DNA of 64,000 nt from Bacteroidota bacterium (GCA_023434025.1 JAEYTL010000008.1:186001-250000); one strand, 5' to 3'. Counted from the stretch's first letter, positions 1-9,690 are shown. Made by a program: numbers and translations. Notes: generated by a model from the letters alone, not told the origin.

Positions 1-1212
1 ACCGTTGTTCTGGCCTGACACCTGAACTTCCATTCCGCCAAAAACAGAAACGGTAAGCAATTCTGCTCCTTTGAACGTATTTCTGTTAGACCAGTTTACA
101 TTTAATTCTGTTCCGGTGTAATTGGCAGAATTTGTTTTTGCCAGTAATTCTGTTCGGATTGATTTTTTGGGAAATGGTGTTAAATAATAGTATGTGTTCA
201 AATAATTCCCTGTTGTATCAGCTACTTTAAATTCATTTTTAACAAATTTGAAAGTACCCATATTGACTAACCGGTTCAATGATAAGTTGTGATCTGCCCG
301 GTTATACAGGTCTTCTTTTTTAAAATATAATGTTCTGTCAAAAATTCGCGGTTTGAACATATTTTCAGCATCTATTATCGTTAAATCATTATACTTTACG
401 GCCATATCAGTATTTTTAATACTGTCGTTTTGGATTGTATAATTCGGGTAAACCACAATATCCTTGATCCTGAATTGCCTGGTTGCCAGATCGGGTGTTT
501 CGTCTTTAATTTTGATAAACAAATCCACCTGATGGGATCCCACGGTTGTATCGGCCTGAATTAAAAGATAATCGGCATTAAAATAATAATATCCTTTTTC
601 TTTTAGCCGGGAATCAATACGGATGCGTTCTTCTTTAATTTTATCGAGACTGTACCCTTCGTTAGGTTTTAAAAGGCTTCGTCTGGAAATCGCCCGGATA
701 TTTCCGGCCAAATCGGTAGAATCTTCCGGAAAAAAAACATTCCGGATTATATATTTTCTTTTTGGTAAAACGGTGTAGGTTACACTTGCCTTTTTGTTCT
801 TCCGGGTAGAATCAGAAATTGTCTGTACATTAAAATACCCGTTATTTTCGGCATAATTCTGAAGTATCTTTTTATTATACTCCCGATCGACCCTGCTGAA
901 CAAAACCGGTGGCTCGCCTACTTTATTTCGCAACCAGTAACGGAATCCTTTCTCTCTTTCGGGTTCTCCGGCAAGATGATAAAAATATAGTTTGGGTTTT
1001 AATCCCAATACGGATGAATTAGGTTTGGGCCGAACCAGTTCTTCCAGCGTAGCTTTCAGTTCTTTTCGCTCACTTCTGCTTAAACTGTCTCCTTCAATTT
1101 TTACAGCAGCTCCGGTATATAATAATTCTCCTTCCGGCAAAAAACGGGTGTTACTGCAAGAAACAATAAAAAATGAAAACAGAAGAATATATCTTTTTTT
1201 TAAATTATTCAT
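1..1212 (-). CDS. tamL: TamL-like BamA/TamA-family outer membrane lipoprotein, C-terminus cut by window edge
   Basis: An open frame of 404 codons runs from an ATG at 1210-1212 off the left edge, so only the N-terminal part is visible. It begins with a lipoprotein signal (MNNLKKRYILLFSFFIVSC, Cys19 followed by Ser-Asn). It continues into sequence resembling the POTRA-containing periplasmic part of BamA/TamA proteins, including motifs such as FSRVDREYNKK and NGYFNVQT. Bacteroidota use such a lipidated TamA homologue (TamL) as the outer-membrane partner of TamB. Its start lies only 6 bp after the tamB stop, so the two are almost certainly co-transcribed, tamB first. The beta-barrel would lie outside the window. 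The family call rests on N-terminal pattern plus neighbour. Confidence 0.82.
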   Translation of the reverse strand, partial: MNNLKKRYILLFSFFIVSCSNTRFLPEGELLYTGAAVKIEGDSLSRSERKELKATLEELVRPKPNSSVLGLKPKLYFYHLAGEPEREKGFRYWLRNKVGEPPVLFSRVDREYNKKILQNYAENNGYFNVQTISDSTRKNKKASVTYTVLPKRKYIIRNVFFPEDSTDLAGNIRAISRRSLLKPNEGYSLDKIKEERIRIDSRLKEKGYYYFNADYLLIQADTTVGSHQVDLFIKIKDETPDLATRQFRIKDIVVYPNYTIQNDSIKNTDMAVKYNDLTIIDAENMFKPRIFDRTLYFKKEDLYNRADHNLSLNRLVNMGTFKFVKNEFKVADTTGNYLNTYYYLTPFPKKSIRTELLAKTNSANYTGTELNVNWSNRNTFKGAELLTVSVFGGMEVQVSGQNNG

Positions 1213-1218
1213 CGAATT

Positions 1219-4200
1219 TTATTTTGATTTTTCCCGGTTTTTCCTTCCGAAAATCTCTTTGAATTTATGGTAATCTATGGTAATGATAAACGCTACCCCG
1301 GTTTCTACAACTTCTCCTAAAAGTGCCACCTGATACAGGTTCTTGCGGTAAGCTTTCACCCGATAACGGCCATCTTTTGTGAGTTGATATTCTGCCGAAA
1401 TATCCCCGGCAATATTGGTAGCATCTTGATTTTCCTGTTGCGGCCCTTCTAAACCAAAACTACTTCCCACTGTAATTTTTAACCGGTCGTCTAGTAGTTT
1501 TTTGGAAAGTGCCACATTGAGATCGGTTCTGGTTTCTCGCTGTCCGGTAGAAAAATCATCGCTGGAATCTAAATCGAATTCCAACTCAATTCCTTCAATT
1601 AAATCGCCGGCTAAATTGTTTAACTGCTGTGATAAAATTTTACTGGCACTTTCTCTTGCCAATGACGAAGCTGTGGGACCGCCTGATTGTGCAAATGGAT
1701 TTTCGCCAACAAAACGATTTAACAACAACAAGGCAAAAACCTGCTTGTTCAGTTCTGTTGGTTGCTGACGCAATTGAGCCAGTTTAGTCTGCGTCATATT
1801 GATAATATCGGTTGACACACTATTATTTCCTTCGGGCAGTACAATATCAAACGAAATTTCAGGTTGCATTAGTTCCCCTTTCATAATCAATTCCGTTTCA
1901 AAGGGAATTCGTTGCAGATAACGGTTTCTTACTTCGGGAGTAACTTGCCCTAACTGATCACTGACCAGATCCAGCGGAGCCGTTTCTGTTTTATAAATTG
2001 CTGTTATGCTGATGTTAGCCGAAGTAGGTTCGCCTGTCCAGAGAATATAACTGCCTTTTTTGATGTTGAATTTTCGTTTAATCAAATTAAAACTCATTTC
2101 ATAGGTTCCTTCATCAAATTCATATCTTCCGGTAAGGGTTGTTTTTCCGGAAGGATCAATACCTCCGCTGAGCTGAGCTTCTCCTTTTAATTTCAGAAAA
2201 TCACCATTGGCTTTATCTATAATAATCGAAAATTCCGCTTCTTTATCTACCTCAATATTAACAGCGGCCAAGATTCCGCGAATGGAAGAAGTATTGAGTG
2301 AGTCTTTTAACGCGATGGTTTCATCAAATAATTTCACCGAATCCGGGTCAATAAACTCAACAATTCCTTCACGCTCCGCTATCGAAGGGTCAGATTGTGG
2401 CAGCACTACTGTGAAACGGGTATCTTTATTTACTTTCAACCGTCCGTCAACCACCGGACTATCCAGATCGCCTTTTATTTTTAAACGGGTGTCCAGAAAC
2501 AATTCGCCATAAAACAAATCGCTGTCTTTGGCCGTTGAATTCATAGCTTTAAAATTATCTGCCGTAATAGCCAGATCAAACCGGTAGTCTTTGAACGTAG
2601 AAGTCAGAATCCTGCCATCTATTGTGAGGTCATTATTTTTTTCATCCTTAATTCTAAAATCAGAAAATACAATCGATTCGCCCGTTAGTGCGATTTTGTC
2701 GTTCATAGATTTGAAAGTTGAATTCAGTTCGGTTAATTTAAAACCAATGTCATTAAAATTTAATTCTCCTACCACTTTTGGCTTGTCGGCAGTTCCGGTT
2801 ATGGAAAAGTTTCCGTTAAAAAAACCTGTTCCATTCGTTAAACTTCCCATCGTGAATCCCTGAATACTTTTCAAGTTCAACCGTTCAATGTCTAAATCCA
2901 TACTAAAACTACTGTCGTTGGTACGATATAACCCTTTCAAGTCAACCTGGTTTTCCTGATTTGTAATGGAAATTGCGGTTGAATAGGTAGAAGCCGTTTC
3001 GTTATCTACTTTAATTTTTATATCGCCAACAGTATCTTTTTTGAATGTGAAATTTTCGATCTCTATATCGGAAACAAAAACAGGTGAAGAAGTAAAATTA
3101 CTTACTCTGGCATTTCCATTGATCGTTCCGGTCATTTCCAAATCGGTCATTTGAGCAAAATTGGTCAACGTTCCGATTTCAAAATCGGAAAATGAAACAG
3201 TTAAAGGCGAATTTAACTGAGTAGATTCTGATTGAATCTTGAGCTGGTTTTTATCTTTTGTTAAATTGAAATTATCTGCATAAACACCCGCTTCACCAAA
3301 ACGAATGTTGTTCATTGAATCCAGTTGCCAGGCCTGATAATTCAGCACTAACTTTTCGGGATTTAAACTGATTTCGGACATTCCGTCCCGGTTTTGAAAA
3401 GTTCCGGCTACAAAATATCGTTCTGTATTTTTTTCATCTAACAACTGCAACGCATAGTCCACCACATTTTCTTGTACTTTTCCTGATAAATCAGTATGCG
3501 GAATTTGAAACTGAGCTTGCTGTATGTTATCAACTTCTACTTTGTAAAACAAGGCACTTTCTGCTGTATTGATATTTATCCGGGCATTGTTCACGGTTAA
3601 ATCGCCGTATTTGAGTAACGGAATTTGACCATTTACAACAATACTGTCATTCACCGTGTTGTATTTGCCTTCTATGGTTATGGGTTCAAAACCTGTTAAA
3701 TCAGGTACAAACTGTTGAAGAACCGGTGTATTCTTTAGGGCAACAGAAAATGCAAATTGCTGTTCAGCGGTATCCTCTTCGGTTAGATTTTCCGTTGAAG
3801 AATAATACCTTTCTATTGATTTTGAAACAGCGTCGGCTACTTTGGTAAGCTGATATTTCCCTGTGACAGAAGCATCGGCTAATTGCGAATTTAGTTTTAT
3901 GCTATTGCCTTCTGCGGTTGATTCTGCCACAATTTTAACAGAATCTAAGGCAACCTGGTTTTTTCCGTTGGCAATAATGAAGTTATGGAAAACAACATTT
4001 CCGTTTAACGAATCAAGGTCAGCAGAACTCATATCGGCTGCTATTACACCTTTGAACCGAAATGGTTCCGGCATAAACCGAAGCTTTTCTAAATCGACCA
4101 TTTCTATATTCAATTTGAGTTTTCCGCTTGGATAGTCGTTTTTAAAACTTCCTTCGGCTATTCCATCAAACGTAATATTTGGATCTTGACTGGCAGTTGT

Positions 4201-6180
4201 GATTTTAAAATCGCTATTTTGAATTGCTCCATTTAACGAAACATTTTGGTAAGTGTAGGAATTGAAAGTAGCGTTGATTACCTCTAAATTTACATCGGCA
4301 GAGGCCGTTTTAGGTTCTAAACCAACTCCTTTTGCATCAGCTTTTAAAGTTAATTTTCCGATGGAATCGTTTTTTATTAATTTACCTAAATGAAATTCTG
4401 ATACATTAATCTGTGCATCATATCGTTCTTTTCCTTTTTGGGACTGATCAAAAAGAGCTGCCACTTTTGCCTCTCCAAAACTGCTTTTCAAGTTTAAATC
4501 TGTTGTAAAATCAGTGATCATACCTTTGAAATTTCCGTTGAGCAAAAAGGTTTCCGGCAGTTGAATCGTGTTGGGAATTGTATTAGGCGGAACAAATGTT
4601 GCTATATCGCCGGCCGTAGATTGAAACTGATTGATTAACACATCGAATTTAGCTTTTTCCATATCAGGTAAACCAACGATACTTCCGGAAAGTGATGCAT
4701 TGGTCTGACCGATTCCGCTGATTTCAAAGTATGGGATACGAAGATCACCCAGCGTTCCTGAAAGTTCGGTATTTAATAATAAAACAGCATCCGGATGGCT
4801 TTTAAAGGGATTTTCCTGAGCCAATTGCGGTGCAAAAAGCAACATATCCTGAAAAGCGATTTTGGTATGCAACAGTTTTGCATTGATCGCAATTTCTCCC
4901 GGATTTTCACCTATTGATTCCAATGATGGAAAACCTAAAACCAACTTATTTTTAATTTCGGTTTGTGGTGTTTTGATGAATAATTTTTCAAGTGAAATAG
5001 CGGTTGGAGTCATCTTAAAACCGGTAGAGAACGATTGAATTTCTAAACCACTTTTGTCATTCATTTGAAACGAATGAATGTTGGCCGACATATTTTCGGT
5101 GGCATAGTTCAGCTGTGAAGCATCAAGGTGAAGATTTTGAAGGTGAAGGTGTTTGTAATCAATTCCTTTCGCGATTGGTGCTGATTTTTCGTCGTCGAAT
5201 TGAAAATCTAATTTTTGAACCCGAATTTTGTCCAATTTAAATTTCCAATTGTTGGACACAGTCTCTGTTGATGGTTCTTCGGTTACTTTTTCTTCGACTT
5301 TACCTAAAACCAGGTTACCTTTGGCTTCTTTTAAATTGAAGGAAGCAATATCGATGAATTGTTTTTGTAAATCGATTTCATTAAAACTAACCTCCAATTT
5401 TTGAAAAGCGAATCCGGTTTTTAATTGAGTCGATTCGCTTTCGAAACGAATATCGATTTTTCCTAAATCTACTTCTCCTATTTTTAAGTTCAGATTGGGT
5501 TCGTTTTTGGTTTCTTCTACTACTTCTTCGGTATTTTGAATCACTTGTGCAATGCCTTGTTTTAATTGAAGCGTTAAAGCATCAACTTTTATTTTTGGCA
5601 CTTCGAAGTCTAAATTTTCTAAATCGAAGGTTTTGATTCGGGTGTTAAAATGACCTAAATTTAGTTTAAAATCATTTTGGGTCAGGGCATCGTTAAACGA
5701 AAAGCGAATGTTATTGAGGTCGATTTTGTCCAGTGAAATTTCGGTTGGCTCTGATGCTGGTTTGGGTTCTTCTGAAGCAAAGGCTTTGATGATGTAATCA
5801 AAGTTAAATTCGCCTTTATCGTTCCGGTTGATGTTGGCAACAATGCCGGTTAGTTCGACATTTTCGATTTGAATTTTGCTGCTGATGAGTTTGAATAAAC
5901 TGATGTTGACCAGCACTTTTTCGCCATACAAAAGTGTATCTTTTTGCCGGTCTTGAAAATAAATGCCTTCTACAATAACATTTTTGGGTAAGCCTATTTC
6001 AACTCTGTCGATAGAGACTTTGGTCTGTATTTTGTTTTCGAGATAGGAAACCGCTTTATCTTTCACAAAATTCTGCACAGCCGGTACCTGAAGCAAGATA
6101 ATTAAAAGCAGGAATGTGAGCACAATGGAACCAATAATCCAAAGTAAAATCCGTACTCCTTTTTTTATTCTTTTTTTCAA
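1219..6180 (-). CDS. tamB: Translocation/assembly module TamB
   Basis: This 1653-residue protein has one N-terminal membrane anchor (about residues 10-31). A very long, repetitive beta-rich periplasmic region follows, with AsmA-like features near the N-terminus (KTKVSIDRVEIGLP, residues about 50-65). The C-terminal 400 or so residues match the TamB (DUF490) domain, with GRYEFDEGTYEMSFNLIKR and a LNVALSKKLLDDRLKITVGS stretch. TamB is thought to form a lipid-conducting groove bridging inner and outer membranes, working with TamA/TamL in outer-membrane biogenesis. The length is near the usual 1400-1700 residues. Transcription probably starts at the -7 element at 6248-6255, giving a leader of about 65 nt, and continues into tamL 6 bp downstream. 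Confidence 0.93.
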   Translation of the reverse strand: MKKRIKKGVRILLWIIGSIVLTFLLLIILLQVPAVQNFVKDKAVSYLENKIQTKVSIDRVEIGLPKNVIVEGIYFQDRQKDTLLYGEKVLVNISLFKLISSKIQIENVELTGIVANINRNDKGEFNFDYIIKAFASEEPKPASEPTEISLDKIDLNNIRFSFNDALTQNDFKLNLGHFNTRIKTFDLENLDFEVPKIKVDALTLQLKQGIAQVIQNTEEVVEETKNEPNLNLKIGEVDLGKIDIRFESESTQLKTGFAFQKLEVSFNEIDLQKQFIDIASFNLKEAKGNLVLGKVEEKVTEEPSTETVSNNWKFKLDKIRVQKLDFQFDDEKSAPIAKGIDYKHLHLQNLHLDASQLNYATENMSANIHSFQMNDKSGLEIQSFSTGFKMTPTAISLEKLFIKTPQTEIKNKLVLGFPSLESIGENPGEIAINAKLLHTKIAFQDMLLFAPQLAQENPFKSHPDAVLLLNTELSGTLGDLRIPYFEISGIGQTNASLSGSIVGLPDMEKAKFDVLINQFQSTAGDIATFVPPNTIPNTIQLPETFLLNGNFKGMITDFTTDLNLKSSFGEAKVAALFDQSQKGKERYDAQINVSEFHLGKLIKNDSIGKLTLKADAKGVGLEPKTASADVNLEVINATFNSYTYQNVSLNGAIQNSDFKITTASQDPNITFDGIAEGSFKNDYPSGKLKLNIEMVDLEKLRFMPEPFRFKGVIAADMSSADLDSLNGNVVFHNFIIANGKNQVALDSVKIVAESTAEGNSIKLNSQLADASVTGKYQLTKVADAVSKSIERYYSSTENLTEEDTAEQQFAFSVALKNTPVLQQFVPDLTGFEPITIEGKYNTVNDSIVVNGQIPLLKYGDLTVNNARININTAESALFYKVEVDNIQQAQFQIPHTDLSGKVQENVVDYALQLLDEKNTERYFVAGTFQNRDGMSEISLNPEKLVLNYQAWQLDSMNNIRFGEAGVYADNFNLTKDKNQLKIQSESTQLNSPLTVSFSDFEIGTLTNFAQMTDLEMTGTINGNARVSNFTSSPVFVSDIEIENFTFKKDTVGDIKIKVDNETASTYSTAISITNQENQVDLKGLYRTNDSSFSMDLDIERLNLKSIQGFTMGSLTNGTGFFNGNFSITGTADKPKVVGELNFNDIGFKLTELNSTFKSMNDKIALTGESIVFSDFRIKDEKNNDLTIDGRILTSTFKDYRFDLAITADNFKAMNSTAKDSDLFYGELFLDTRLKIKGDLDSPVVDGRLKVNKDTRFTVVLPQSDPSIAEREGIVEFIDPDSVKLFDETIALKDSLNTSSIRGILAAVNIEVDKEAEFSIIIDKANGDFLKLKGEAQLSGGIDPSGKTTLTGRYEFDEGTYEMSFNLIKRKFNIKKGSYILWTGEPTSANISITAIYKTETAPLDLVSDQLGQVTPEVRNRYLQRIPFETELIMKGELMQPEISFDIVLPEGNNSVSTDIINMTQTKLAQLRQQPTELNKQVFALLLLNRFVGENPFAQSGGPTASSLARESASKILSQQLNNLAGDLIEGIELEFDLDSSDDFSTGQRETRTDLNVALSKKLLDDRLKITVGSSFGLEGPQQENQDATNIAGDISAEYQLTKDGRYRVKAYRKNLYQVALLGEVVETGVAFIITIDYHKFKEIFGRKNREKSK

Positions 6181-6247
6181 TTGCAGTGTTTTGGTTTAAA
6201 ATTAAGTTTTTTCGTTGAATTTTTCTGCTTAAAAATGAAAATCCTTA

Positions 6248-6255
6248 CAAAGATA
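6248..6255 (-). promoter_or_regulatory. -7 promoter element for tamB
   Basis: The minus strand reads TATCTTTG, a perfect match to the Bacteroidota TAnnTTTG element, about 68 bp upstream of the tamB start. No convincing -33 TTG at 19-bp spacing is visible. Confidence 0.5.
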
Positions 6256-6338
6256 ATTTGACGTTGCTAAAAGTACTTATACTTTAACTTGGTTTTGTTA
6301 CAGAATTGCCATGTTTTTGTAATAAAAAGCTTATCGGC

Positions 6339-6487
6339 ACAATTTCCGCCAGGGATAGCAGCGAAAATCCCGGAGAGCCGGGACACTAAAAAACCTGCCG
6401 CAAAAAAGCGACCGGCGGAAGCTCTTTTTGCGGCTTGGTTTTTTGTGTTTTGGCTTGAGGAATTGAAGCGGATAGCCCGCAGTGCGG
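6339..6487. other. GC-richer structured intergenic element, no gene
   Basis: The 314-bp gap between ppk2 and tamB holds an island clearly richer in G+C than its surroundings. It contains a perfect small hairpin (TCCCGG-AGAG-CCGGGA, 6368-6383) and a larger one in which GCCGCAAAAA at 6397-6406 pairs with TTTTTGCGGC at 6425-6434. Two imperfect copies of an AGCAGCGAAAATCCCG / TGAAGCGGATAGCCCG motif flank the hairpins, near 6356-6372 and 6463-6478. Short open frames cross it on both strands but have the codon content of structured non-coding DNA. It could act as the ppk2 terminator region, a structured RNA or a dispersed repeat. I cannot tell which from one copy. Confidence 0.5.
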
Positions 6488-6494
6488 TCAAAAT

Positions 6495-7376
6495 TTACTG
6501 CTCCGACTTTAGTAAATCATAATATGTTTTGATATTTTCTTTAACTTTGTCTTCCAGTTCGGGCTCTTTGATATCAGTAAGTTTCTGAAGCTCTTCGAGT
6601 ATGGTTTTTGCCACGATGTAACGGGCGGTTTCTTTGTTGTCTGCCGGTACAATATACCAGGGAGCATGCGGTTTTGAAGTGCGGTTGATGGCTTCTTCAT
6701 AGTAGTTCTGATAATCATTCCAGAAGCCTCTTTCTTTGATGTCACCAGGTGAAAATTTCCAGTTGTGTTTCTCTGTTTCGAGACGGCGAAGCAATCGCTG
6801 TCGCTGTTCTTCTTTACTGAGATGAAGAAAGAATTTAAGCACAATTATTCCGTTGGAAGCGATGTGCTTTTCAAAGGCATTGATGCTTTCAAAACGGTTT
6901 TCCCAGAATTCAGGCGTAATGTCTTCTACCGTTTCGATGCCGGGAATATTTTCATTTAAAATGTAGTGCGGATGAACCCGGGTTACCAGCACATTCTCAT
7001 AATGTGTGCGGTTGAAAACGGCAAATTTTCCCTTTTCTGGTAAAGCAATATAATGCCGCCACAAATAATCGTGTTCCAATTCGGTTGAATTGGGTGTTTT
7101 AAAACTGTGCACCACTACACCGCGGGCATTGAATTCTTTAAAAACTTCGCGGATCAGACTGTCTTTTCCGGCGGTATCCATTCCCTGCAGGCAGATGAGT
7201 ACGCCATATCGGTTATGGGCGTACAGGGTATCCTGGAGTTTGCTTAGTTTTTCACGGGTTTTCTGAAGTATTTTTTCCTTCTTTTTTTCAGAAGTCTCGA
7301 TGTCTAAAAAAGTAGGCGTATTGGCTAAACTGATTTCGGAATCAACTCTAAAATGTTCGGGTTTTATATTTTTCAT
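6495..7376 (-). CDS. ppk2: Polyphosphate kinase 2 family protein (class III-like)
   Basis: This 293-residue PPK2-family enzyme is expected to transfer phosphate from polyphosphate to nucleotides in the cytoplasm. The Walker A motif GMDTAGKDS is at residues 65-73. The lid/Walker B region FNRTHYENVLVTRVH starts at residue 121; this N-R-x-H-Y-E-x-V form is the one I associate with class III PPK2 enzymes that can phosphorylate AMP and ADP, whereas class I enzymes carry FDRSWYNRA. Length and the basic lid region (RLLRRLETEKHNWKFSPGD) fit. It is a single gene, divergent from the DUF6929-like gene, with the structured element downstream. The subclass and AMP use are inferences. Confidence 0.9.
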   Translation of the reverse strand: MKNIKPEHFRVDSEISLANTPTFLDIETSEKKKEKILQKTREKLSKLQDTLYAHNRYGVLICLQGMDTAGKDSLIREVFKEFNARGVVVHSFKTPNSTELEHDYLWRHYIALPEKGKFAVFNRTHYENVLVTRVHPHYILNENIPGIETVEDITPEFWENRFESINAFEKHIASNGIIVLKFFLHLSKEEQRQRLLRRLETEKHNWKFSPGDIKERGFWNDYQNYYEEAINRTSKPHAPWYIVPADNKETARYIVAKTILEELQKLTDIKEPELEDKVKENIKTYYDLLKSEQ

Positions 7377-7423
7377 TTGATATGGTTTAGATTGATTAAT
7401 TTTACAGCAAAGTACAAAAAAGT

Positions 7424-8260
7424 ATGGACAAATTTAAATTAGAACTTTTTTTTCAGATCATAGGAATCGGTGCTACTTCCGGATTGGTGCTGGAAAATGA
7501 TTCGCTTTTTTTAATTTCCGATTCGAGTTCGTTTTTGTATGAATATAATTTGAAGACGGAAAAACTGGACAAGATCGCACTTTTTGAGAACAGTGCCGAA
7601 TCGATAAAAAAGAATGAAAAACCGGACTTTGAATCGGTTATTAAGGTAGAAAATTCTATTTTACTTTTAGGTTCCGGTTCAACTGAAAAGAGAATGGTTT
7701 TAGCTACTCATCATACAAAATCAAAGAAATCAAACACCGCTGATTTGACTTCTTTGTTTGAAAAAATTTCTGAATCGACCGGAATTGGCAAAGAAGATCT
7801 GAATATTGAAGGTGTTGTAAAATATGAAAAAAAGTGGCTTCTATTTCAACGAGGAAATGGCCCGGCCGGCCGGAATGGTGTTTTCATTTTAAGCGGATCA
7901 CTTGAAAACCAGAGTAAAATTGATTTTGTTCCGGTTATTCTACCAAAAGAAAAAGGCGTTCCTGCTACTTTTACCGATGCGGTTGTTGTGGAAGATAAAA
8001 TTTACTTTTTAGCAACGGCAGAAGATTCAAATTCTACTTATGAAGACGGTACTGTTTTGGGAAGTTGGATCGGAGTTTTACATCCTTTAACTTTTGCAAC
8101 AGAATTTACTGAAAAAATTACAAATACTAATAAATTTGAAGGTTTAACTGTTTATAAGCATGCTGAAACTGAAATCACTTTTTTGCTTTGTGAGGACAAT
8201 GATTCAGAGATTCAGAACGCTGACATCTATAAATTAACCATAAAAAAAACCACTCGATAG
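7424..8260 (+). CDS. DUF6929-like conserved hypothetical protein
   Basis: This 278-residue soluble protein has no signal peptide or membrane segment. Repeated short beta-strand patterns (GLVLENDSLFLISDSSSFLY, ENSILLLGSGST, KYEKKWLLFQRG, VEDKIYFLATAE, ITFLLCEDND) suggest a beta-propeller-like fold. It resembles the family I know as DUF6929 in flavobacteria. Function is unknown. It stands alone, divergent from ppk2. The TAG stop lies inside the loop of a hairpin that terminates the convergent CAP-domain gene. Confidence 0.6.
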   Translation: MDKFKLELFFQIIGIGATSGLVLENDSLFLISDSSSFLYEYNLKTEKLDKIALFENSAESIKKNEKPDFESVIKVENSILLLGSGSTEKRMVLATHHTKSKKSNTADLTSLFEKISESTGIGKEDLNIEGVVKYEKKWLLFQRGNGPAGRNGVFILSGSLENQSKIDFVPVILPKEKGVPATFTDAVVVEDKIYFLATAEDSNSTYEDGTVLGSWIGVLHPLTFATEFTEKITNTNKFEGLTVYKHAETEITFLLCEDNDSEIQNADIYKLTIKKTTR

Positions 8261-8269
8261 CGAATGGTT
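8241..8269 (-). terminator. Intrinsic terminator of the CAP-domain gene
   Basis: On the minus strand AACCATTCG, loop CTAT and CGAGTGGTT form a 9-bp stem with one mismatch, followed by a run of eight Ts. It overlaps the last codons and stop of the convergent plus-strand gene. Confidence 0.75.
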
Positions 8270-8300
8270 CTTCTTAGGTTAAGGTAAATTCGGGGCAAAA

Positions 8301-8795
8301 TTACCTTTTCATAAAAATGTTGGTGTAGTATTTTTTTCCGGTAGCAGGATTTGTTTTAACTGATATACCAAAGTGGGTAAAATCACCCTCAATGTTTTCT
8401 TTATGACCGTCACTCAACAACCAGGCATTCAGAACACCTTCATTGGACTGATAGTTGTAAGCTACATTTTCACTTACCTTCACCGCACCCAAAACTTGTT
8501 TGATGTTAGTGGCTCTCTGGTCAAAATACTGATGACCTACTACATCATTCTCAATCATGTAATCGTTGTGCTCAGATGACTTGTATGAAATGTGATTGAT
8601 TTGCTCTAACGGATTTAATCCGACACTTTCACGGTGCTGGTTGATTTTATTCATTAAATCCAACTCTGTGTTACTGTATGAAAAATTTTCTACAATTGGC
8701 GTAACAGCAGCTTCGTCTGAAGCGTCTGAAGAACAAGATACCAAAGTGAACATAATTGCAATGGGCAACAATGCTCTGAACATTTTTGCTTTCAT
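8301..8795 (-). CDS. CAP (SCP/PR1-like) domain lipoprotein
   Basis: This 164-residue protein starts with a lipoprotein signal ending LVSC (Cys21) followed by Ser-Ser-Asp, so it is probably membrane-anchored outside the cytoplasm. Residues about 40-164 form a CAP/SCP domain with the expected order: LMNKINQHRESVGLNPL, the first histidine in SSEHNDYM, SENVAY, and LLSDGHKENIEGDFTHFGI. CAP proteins bind lipids, ions or peptides, and the bacterial members are mostly uncharacterised. The cavity histidines and the acidic residue of SENV are present. It is monocistronic, with its own terminator at 8241-8269. Two copies of a 21-bp direct repeat lie in its upstream region. Confidence 0.88.
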   Translation of the reverse strand: MKAKMFRALLPIAIMFTLVSCSSDASDEAAVTPIVENFSYSNTELDLMNKINQHRESVGLNPLEQINHISYKSSEHNDYMIENDVVGHQYFDQRATNIKQVLGAVKVSENVAYNYQSNEGVLNAWLLSDGHKENIEGDFTHFGISVKTNPATGKKYYTNIFMKR

Positions 8796-8819
8796 AGTAG
8801 TAGGTTAAGTTTTTAAAAG

Positions 8820-8890
8820 TAGATGTGGGGCAAATACCTTTAGGTTATCTAAATATTTTTAGCGTTTGATAGATGTGGGGCAAATATCTT
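8820..8890. repeat. Two 21-bp direct repeats upstream of the CAP gene
   Basis: TAGATGTGGGGCAAATAcCTT (8820-8840) and TAGATGTGGGGCAAATAtCTT (8870-8890) differ at one base and are set 50 bp apart. They lie 25-95 bp upstream of the CAP-gene start. They could be binding sites or a small duplication. Confidence 0.6.
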
Positions 8891-9018
8891 GGTGCTTTTT
8901 TATTTATGAACGTTTTGTCTTGTTTGACGAGTCAATATTACTACTATATTCGTTAAAGTGCAAAATAAAATCGATGAAATGCACTAATTTTATTTTAATT
9001 TAAACATATTCTTACAAT

Positions 9019-9663
9019 TTAAGGTGCTAATCTTTCTATTTTCCACTCATAATCATTCTGAAGACGATACCGTATCCTGTCGTGAAGACGATTTGGACGG
9101 CCCTGCCAGAATTCTACCTCCTGCGGACGTACTAAAAAACCTCCCCAAAAAGCCGGGCGAGGTATTTTTTTATCCTGAAATTCTAATTCCAATGCTTTCA
9201 GTTTTTCTTCCAGAATGGCTCTGGATTCAATTACACAGCTTTGTCTGGAAACAATTGCTCCCAATTTGCTTCCGCTCGGACGGGAATCAAAATAATTATC
9301 CGAAAGCTGTACAGACGTTTTCTCTGCCACACCTTTGATAATCACTTGCCTCTCCATGGAATGCCAAAAAAAAGAAAGACAGACATGCGGGTTGGCCTCA
9401 ATAGCTTTTCCTTTTTCAGATTCGTAGTTGGTGTAAAAAACAAACCCTTCCTCGTTGAATTTTTTGAGTAAAACAACGCGGGACTTCGGGAATCCGTCTT
9501 TTCCAATTGTAGAAACCGTCATGGCATTGACTTCTTCTGTATTACCTTGTGCTTCGGTCTCATAAAACCAGCGGTGAAATAAATTAATCGGATCTTTCGG
9601 AATATTGGTTTCCAGAAGTTCACTTTTTTCATACGATTTTCGATAGTTGCTGAGATCTTCCAT
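9019..9663 (-). CDS. pdxH: Pyridoxamine 5'-phosphate oxidase
   Basis: This 214-residue FMN enzyme oxidises pyridoxine/pyridoxamine 5'-phosphate to PLP, the last step of vitamin B6 synthesis and salvage. Family hallmarks are present: DPINLFHRWF, the FMN-contact stretch GFPKSRVVLLKKF followed by GFVFYTNYESEKG, FFWHSMERQVIIKG, and the C-terminal EFWQGRPNRLHDRIRYR signature. Length is typical. It is last in the pyrR-pyrB-STAS-rnz-pdxH direction but has its own -7 element at 9691-9698, so it may be transcribed separately. Confidence 0.96.
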   Translation of the reverse strand: MEDLSNYRKSYEKSELLETNIPKDPINLFHRWFYETEAQGNTEEVNAMTVSTIGKDGFPKSRVVLLKKFNEEGFVFYTNYESEKGKAIEANPHVCLSFFWHSMERQVIIKGVAEKTSVQLSDNYFDSRPSGSKLGAIVSRQSCVIESRAILEEKLKALELEFQDKKIPRPAFWGGFLVRPQEVEFWQGRPNRLHDRIRYRLQNDYEWKIERLAP

Positions 9664-9690
9664 TCTTTAAGATACTAAGGTTAAAAGATA

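Noticed and set aside
6267..6522. Short open frames on both strands in the ppk2-tamB spacer
   Set aside because: They lie in the hairpin-rich element, overlap each other, and have no start signals or family resemblance.
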